64,000 nt of DNA from Arachis hypogaea (lineage: Eukaryota; Streptophyta; Magnoliopsida; Fabales; Fabaceae): positions 9,912,810-9,976,809 of the forward strand of contig NC_092051.1 of NCBI RefSeq assembly GCF_003086295.3, written 5' to 3'. The notes beneath the pieces are model-generated. The model saw only the letters and a program-made list of their open reading frames with translations, did not search any database and was not told where the DNA came from. Below, piece by piece: positions 59,920 to 64,000 of the stretch (the stretch's first letter is position 1; the number at the start of each line of letters is the position of its first letter). The translations under genes were made by a program, and so were the position numbers.

Positions 59920-60338
59920 TATAACATCCCTTCCAGCAAAATACCTTGCTTAAGTTAGGGTATTTCTACTAGAAAGAACGTTACGTGACCTTTTCTAATA
60001 TTAACTTCTTAATTATCGAGCCTTTGTATCGAGTTCGCGTTTCAGTTTTAAGGAAAAGCCAGAAAATTTTGTTTTTATTCTTTAAAGACATGTATCAAGG
60101 ATAAACATTGCAAATAATAATAACAATCACATAAGTATTATTAATAGTAATGTTTATCCTTGATACATGTCTTTAAAGAATAAAAACAAAATTTTCTGGC
60201 TTTTCCTTAAAACTGAAACGCGAACTCGATACAAAGGCTTGATAATTAAGTAGTTAATATTAGAAAAGGTCATGTAACGTTCTTTCTAGTAGAAATACCC
60301 TGACTTAAGCAAGGTATTTTGCTGGAAGGGATGTTACA
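59920..60338. mobile_element. 419-bp near-perfect palindrome with LTR-like ends
   Basis: Arms of 190 bp (59920-60109 and 60149-60338) pair with about six mismatches around a 39-bp AT-rich loop. Ends: TATAACATCCC and GGGATGTTACA, i.e. TG(TA)...CA. The 5-bp duplication tttaa (59915-59919, 60339-60343) is absent as a repeat in the sister LTR, which reads tagtatttaaagcttatg at 53021-53038. No open frame of note. TG/CA ends and 5-bp duplication are retroviral-type integration marks; the start TGTAACATCCC resembles gypsy LTR starts in this window. Confidence 0.88.
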
Positions 60339-62544
60339 TTTAAAGCTTATGTAAATTTCGGTATGAATAGTTAGCCTGTCCCAAGTATAGGTTCATTAAG
60401 TCTATACTGAAACAGTTTAACTTTTCATACAATACCTAACCCTAGTCATAATTCAAGGACTAACTATGTGGCCCTAGTTCGTTCGCTAGTCTCTGTCTGT
60501 TTTTCTGTCATTAATACTTTACAGACTTTTTCTTCGATTTTTATCTTTTCTTCAACTTTTTATCTTTCTTTTATCTTTGCCTCACTAATATGTTCTTACC
60601 ACTCCCTAAGTGTTTTATGAAAGTAATTATGAGATTCTGCGCTTAAAGTTGTCTTTCTAAGACTTTTACAGAAAACTGTCTTTTCCGTATTATTTTATTA
60701 TTTTTATTAAAATATTATTTTAATTAAATATTATTATTTAATATTTTATTATTATTTATTATTTTATCATTAAATTTTCGAAAATTTCCCCCACTTTAAC
60801 TTTTAACCTTTAAAATTCACTTTTTACCACCCGTAACTTTTAATATTTCTACTTTAACCACCCTAACTTTCAGAAATTACCAAATAACCCCTTAAACACC
60901 AAAAATTTTACTTCCTTGCCCTTTTAAAGATCTAAAGCCTATTCTTCATTGTTCTTCATCACACTCAAAGTGTTCTTCATGTTCTTCATAAATTCTTCAG
61001 ATTCTTTCTCTGTTTTTACCCGTTTTTCAGTCTTTTCAGCAACTGATTTTTACCATAATTAATAATAAATTTGCAGCCACCAAAACCCCATCTTTTCTAG
61101 ATGATTTCAACACAAATTGAACCCCAATTTAAGGATTAGGGTTCGTTTTTTCAGCTGCACTCAAGAACATGTTTCATAGCTTGAATATCATCAAATTTCA
61201 TCAAATTTTCACCAAAATTTCAACAAGAATCACTCATATAAACAATCAATTTTGAAACACAGCCAAACCATATCATAATCACACAACTCAAACACAATCA
61301 ATCAAGAATAATTTCGTCAAACCCTACCTGGTTTTGCTGCTCCTAATTCGGTTATATCCTTAGGTGGTCCTTAAGCAATTTTTCCTCCTAAATCACATCA
61401 AGAACAACTTTAAATCCAAAAATTCTCAACTAACCGAATCTTACTCAGCATGTTAGGAAGAGATTTCTCACCTTATACTTGCTGGAAATTAATGTTTCTT
61501 GGTCCTCAAGTCAAGTTAAGCATGATTCCTAAGGAAGAACATCAAGAAAATACATGTTTAAGCATGTTTCCTTGAAACCGAAGCAAAAGAGAGATGGTAC
61601 AGCCAACTCATCTTGATTCCAGCCTTGATAAGTCATATGATCATGTAGAGAAATAAGAGAGAATCATTTTGGTCGGATTGGAATTTTGATCTGAGTTTTA
61701 GTTTAGCAGAAATCAAGCTTTGAAGATTTGGAACTAAGAACTTTTCTCTCTTTTTCTCTCTTGGAAATTTAGGCCACAAGGAGCAAATGAACCAGCCTTG
61801 GGGGTTTTGGGGGTGTAGGATAAGTTGTGATTGGTTGGCTTGGAAGTGGATTAAAATAATATTAAAATATCTCAGGTGTATAACTACTAAAACTAGATGT
61901 ATCGAAACACTTGTGAAAACATCTCTAAAAATTTTTTTCTGAGCTACTAGTATAAATGACACTAGTAACATATTTATTATGAGAATAGAACATGTATGAT
62001 GAGGCCTTAGCATTGCTAAAGTCATCAGAGAATGCTGGTACTAAGCTGCACTAGTAAACTGTGAACCCGGTTAAACCGATTTTCTGTTTTTAACTAAAAC
62101 TGACCAGGTAACCTTATAATATCATTCAAAAAGCTTCTAATACTCATATAATGATAATATTATCTTATTATCTCTCTTCTCTCATGAATCGAGTCTGGTT
62201 CGTCAAACTGAGATTATTTACGAAAAGTAGGATCAAAACTCCTAACCGATACGGTTCAAAAACTAGGTTCTTCGTGACTGCATTATCGAGCTTGCCTCAA
62301 AAAAATTTCTAGCTTAAAGAAGACGTAATGACAATGAGGATCAATATACTTGATGATATATCAGAGGTTCTCCCCTAACTGATCTTCCGGAGAAATCCGT
62401 ACTTTAAGAAAAGATCTCGCTTTCTCGAAAACTGGGGTTGTTACAATATGATCAATGAGTTAAGTAGAATTGAGAATGATGAGATGAGATATGAATTAGT
62501 ATCGGAAATGAAACTGATAATTATGAGAGATGATTGAATATATT

Positions 62545-62790
62545 GAGTTTGGGGCATTGTCTCCTTGTCAGCCAGGATTTTTCCCGTGGTTACTATTGAG
62601 CTTGGGGTGTTGTTTCTCCCATGTCAGCTTGGGGTGTTGTTTCTCCCATGTCAGCTTGGGGTGTTGTCTCTTCTCCCCATGTCAGCTTGGAATTCATCCC
62701 ATGGATATTATTGAGCTTGGGGCGTTCTTTTCCCATGTCATCTTGGGGATTTTTCCCATGCATATGGTGTATTTTGAGCTTGAGAACATG
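62545..62790. repeat. LTR minisatellite (CATGTCAGCTTGGGGTGTTG units)
   Basis: Mirror of 42840-43022: repeated gtcagcttggggtgttgt units with small length differences. Confidence 0.85.
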
Positions 62791-63409
62791 TCGAAATGGC
62801 TACGTAACCGACAGTTGATATCAACAGTCATAGGATAGGCATTCATCATATGCATTTGTATGCTTTTCTTGAGTTTGAATTTGTTTGGGTCTGCCTAATT
62901 GCTTAACTATTATTAACTGCTATCTGAGCTATTTGCTGTAACTGTAATCTATACCTGTGTTTTCCTTGTATGTTTTGCTTGTTTTTGTTTCTGTTGTGGT
63001 TCCTTTGAGTTTGGATATTAATGATGAGATGATGATTTGGTTGTGAAATTGTTTGAGTCGCTGAGTTGAAGGCTATGATTGGTCATTCATACTGTTAGGA
63101 GACTTCTATTTTCTTTTATAAGAAAAACTGTGCTTTGGAATTCTGGATACTTAGTCACTGAGTTTGAAAAATAATTTACCTACTAAATATCTTCTTATAA
63201 CAAATTCTAAAAATCTGTGGTGATGAGACCATGTGGTTAGGTTCTCACCCCCTATAGACTTTTCTTTTCAGGAAACGGACGAAGAAGCTTATGAAGAGTA
63301 GTTGAGTTTGGCTTATGCGATAGAAGATATTTCAGTTTAGTTATCATTATTCTTCCCTCGCTATTAATATTATAACCTTTACAAGAGGGATAGGAGTTTT
63401 GATATCTGG

Positions 63410-63413
<4 letters not shown>

Positions 63414-63476
<63 letters not shown>
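63414..63476. repeat. (TA)n microsatellite
   Basis: 63 bp of pure TA in the place where the inverted LTR has (AC)n/(GC)n. Confidence 0.95.
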
Positions 63477-63477
<1 letters not shown>

Positions 63478-63478
<1 letters not shown>

Positions 63479-63600
63479 TTCCAATATATATATCTCTATA
63501 AAAACTCAGTTTAAGATTTTAACAGGCTCATATTTCCAATATATATATCTTTATAAAAACTCAGTTTAAGATTTTAACAGGCTCATATTTTATTATTAAA
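63478..63600. repeat. Tandem duplication of about 56 bp
   Basis: ccaatatatatatct then aaaactcagtttaagatttt and aacaggctcatatt occur twice in a row (from about 63480 and about 63536). The inverted LTR has the unit once. Confidence 0.8.
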
Positions 63601-63645
63601 TATTTTAAGAGTCGTAATACCCGAGCTATCAGAGTGGCGCAACCG

Positions 63646-64000
63646 GAAGAGGAACACAATAAAATTATCATTTTATATCTTGTTTTTAAAATAACAAAAA
63701 TACTCTCTTAAACATGTATCAGTTAAATATATGAATTTGGATTAAAATGAGAAGTAGTAAATTTAATTTTTTAATCTATTAACAAATTATATATAACCAA
63801 GGATAAATGACTAAAATAAAAATATATTAAATATGTTTTAAATTATTCAAGTATTTTTTCTTTTTCATTTTACTTTGAGAAATTTATTTGTATATTATAC
63901 TAGCATTTGCTAATGCAACAATTTTATTTTGCTTAAGCTATTTATTATTTTTAAATATTGTATAAAAATTAAAATAATTTTTTATACTTTTTGAGTTAGT
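63646..64000. other. AT-rich DNA beyond the LTR
   Basis: No gene or element end recognised in the last 355 bases. Confidence 0.45.

Larger units (their letters stand above)
49433..62445 (-). mobile_element. Nested Ty3/gypsy chromovirus, internally deleted
   Basis: Minus-strand element inserted in the gypsy LTR, flanked by tatga (49428-49432 and 62447-62451, with one extra A at the right junction). LTRs: 49433-55130 (3') and 57964-62445 (5'), about 4.0 kb each once later insertions are removed. The internal part is only 2.8 kb: most of gag and the back half of RT plus RNase H are missing, while integrase, GPY/F and chromodomain sequences remain. The chromodomain marks it as a chromovirus; the pol wording suggests the Tekay/Del branch. 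Confidence 0.88.
57964..62445 (-). repeat. Chromovirus 5' LTR
   Basis: 4482 bp, of which 419 plus 5 bp are the palindromic insertion at 59920-60338. By eye it differs from the sister LTR at a few percent of positions. TGTAATGACCC...GGTTGTTACA on the plus strand. Confidence 0.85.
47072..63645 (+). repeat. Direct gypsy 3' LTR, split by a nested element
   Basis: LTR sequence occupies 47072-49432 and 62447 to about 63645, together about 3.56 kb, against 3.45 kb for the inverted partner. The split is a clean insertion: the target tatga is duplicated on both sides. The extreme 3' end (mirror of the first 30 bp of the partner) is diverged or lost after gtggcgcaa near 63640. Confidence 0.75.

Noticed and set aside
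63252..63479. Open frame with repeated Tyr-Ile
   Set aside because: It is a translation of the (TA)n microsatellite.

Overview
This is plant nuclear DNA. It is AT-rich and has split genes with GT-AG introns, microsatellites, and a dense stack of plant transposable elements (LTR retrotransposons, LINEs, tRNA-type SINEs, hAT, Mutator). There are no prokaryotic features. Several repeats look like ones I recall from legumes, especially Arachis, but that species assignment is recall and was not tested. Very little is host gene. I see one F-box protein gene with a probable frameshift (4337-5640, minus), a decayed second copy of it (about 12226-12398), and the wreck of a HhH-GPD DNA-glycosylase-like gene (2460-3062, minus). 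Everything else recognisable is mobile DNA or its debris.

Layout. 1-12 kb: the host-like part, with three hAT-type elements (1551-2088, 9241-9676, 10161-10965; 8-bp target duplications), a 5'-truncated LINE (6881-8420) and a SINE (6396-6483). The F-box gene and its flanks form a degenerate tandem duplication (copy 1 about 4120-8620, copy 2 about 12030-21520, copy 3 about 21540-23850). The copies serve as empty-site controls for several insertions. 13-24 kb: a candidate Mutator-type element (13089-15136), two foldback MITEs, a decayed minus-strand Ty1/copia element (16003 to about 21150), another SINE (21258-21343), a 2.05-kb Mutator foldback element (21689-23743) and a MITE (23891-24069).

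24.1-31.0 kb: a nearly complete 6.86-kb Mutator-like element. It carries a MULE transposase on the plus strand (24516-27134, open except for two amber codons) and, converging on it, a spliced plant-mobile-domain (PMD; MAIN-like) gene on the minus strand (27549-30480, several lesions). Each gene starts inside one terminus and each terminus holds an array of short palindromes centred on TTCGAA. The foldback element at 21689-23743 has the same ends and the same arrays, so the two look like an autonomous/non-autonomous pair. I consider this the most interesting system in the window.

32.5-38.8 kb: a full-length but inactive LINE with 17-bp target duplications. 41.9-63.6 kb: a gypsy-type element whose two long LTRs lie in opposite orientation (41947-45393 inverted; 47072-49432 plus 62447 to about 63645 direct). 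The second LTR is split by a complete nested chromovirus (49433-62445, minus strand). The chromovirus LTRs (about 4 kb without insertions) each carry a 182-199 codon open frame directly after a polypyrimidine/AG acceptor-like sequence. One LTR was later hit by a 1.68-kb solo LTR (49921-51603), and the other by a 419-bp near-perfect palindrome (59920-60338) with LTR-like ends and a 5-bp target duplication.

Limits: all homology calls come from reading translated motifs by eye. Exon boundaries, LTR ends and family names need alignment. Some open frames in the window begin at TTG or GTG, so their first residue should not be taken as a start.
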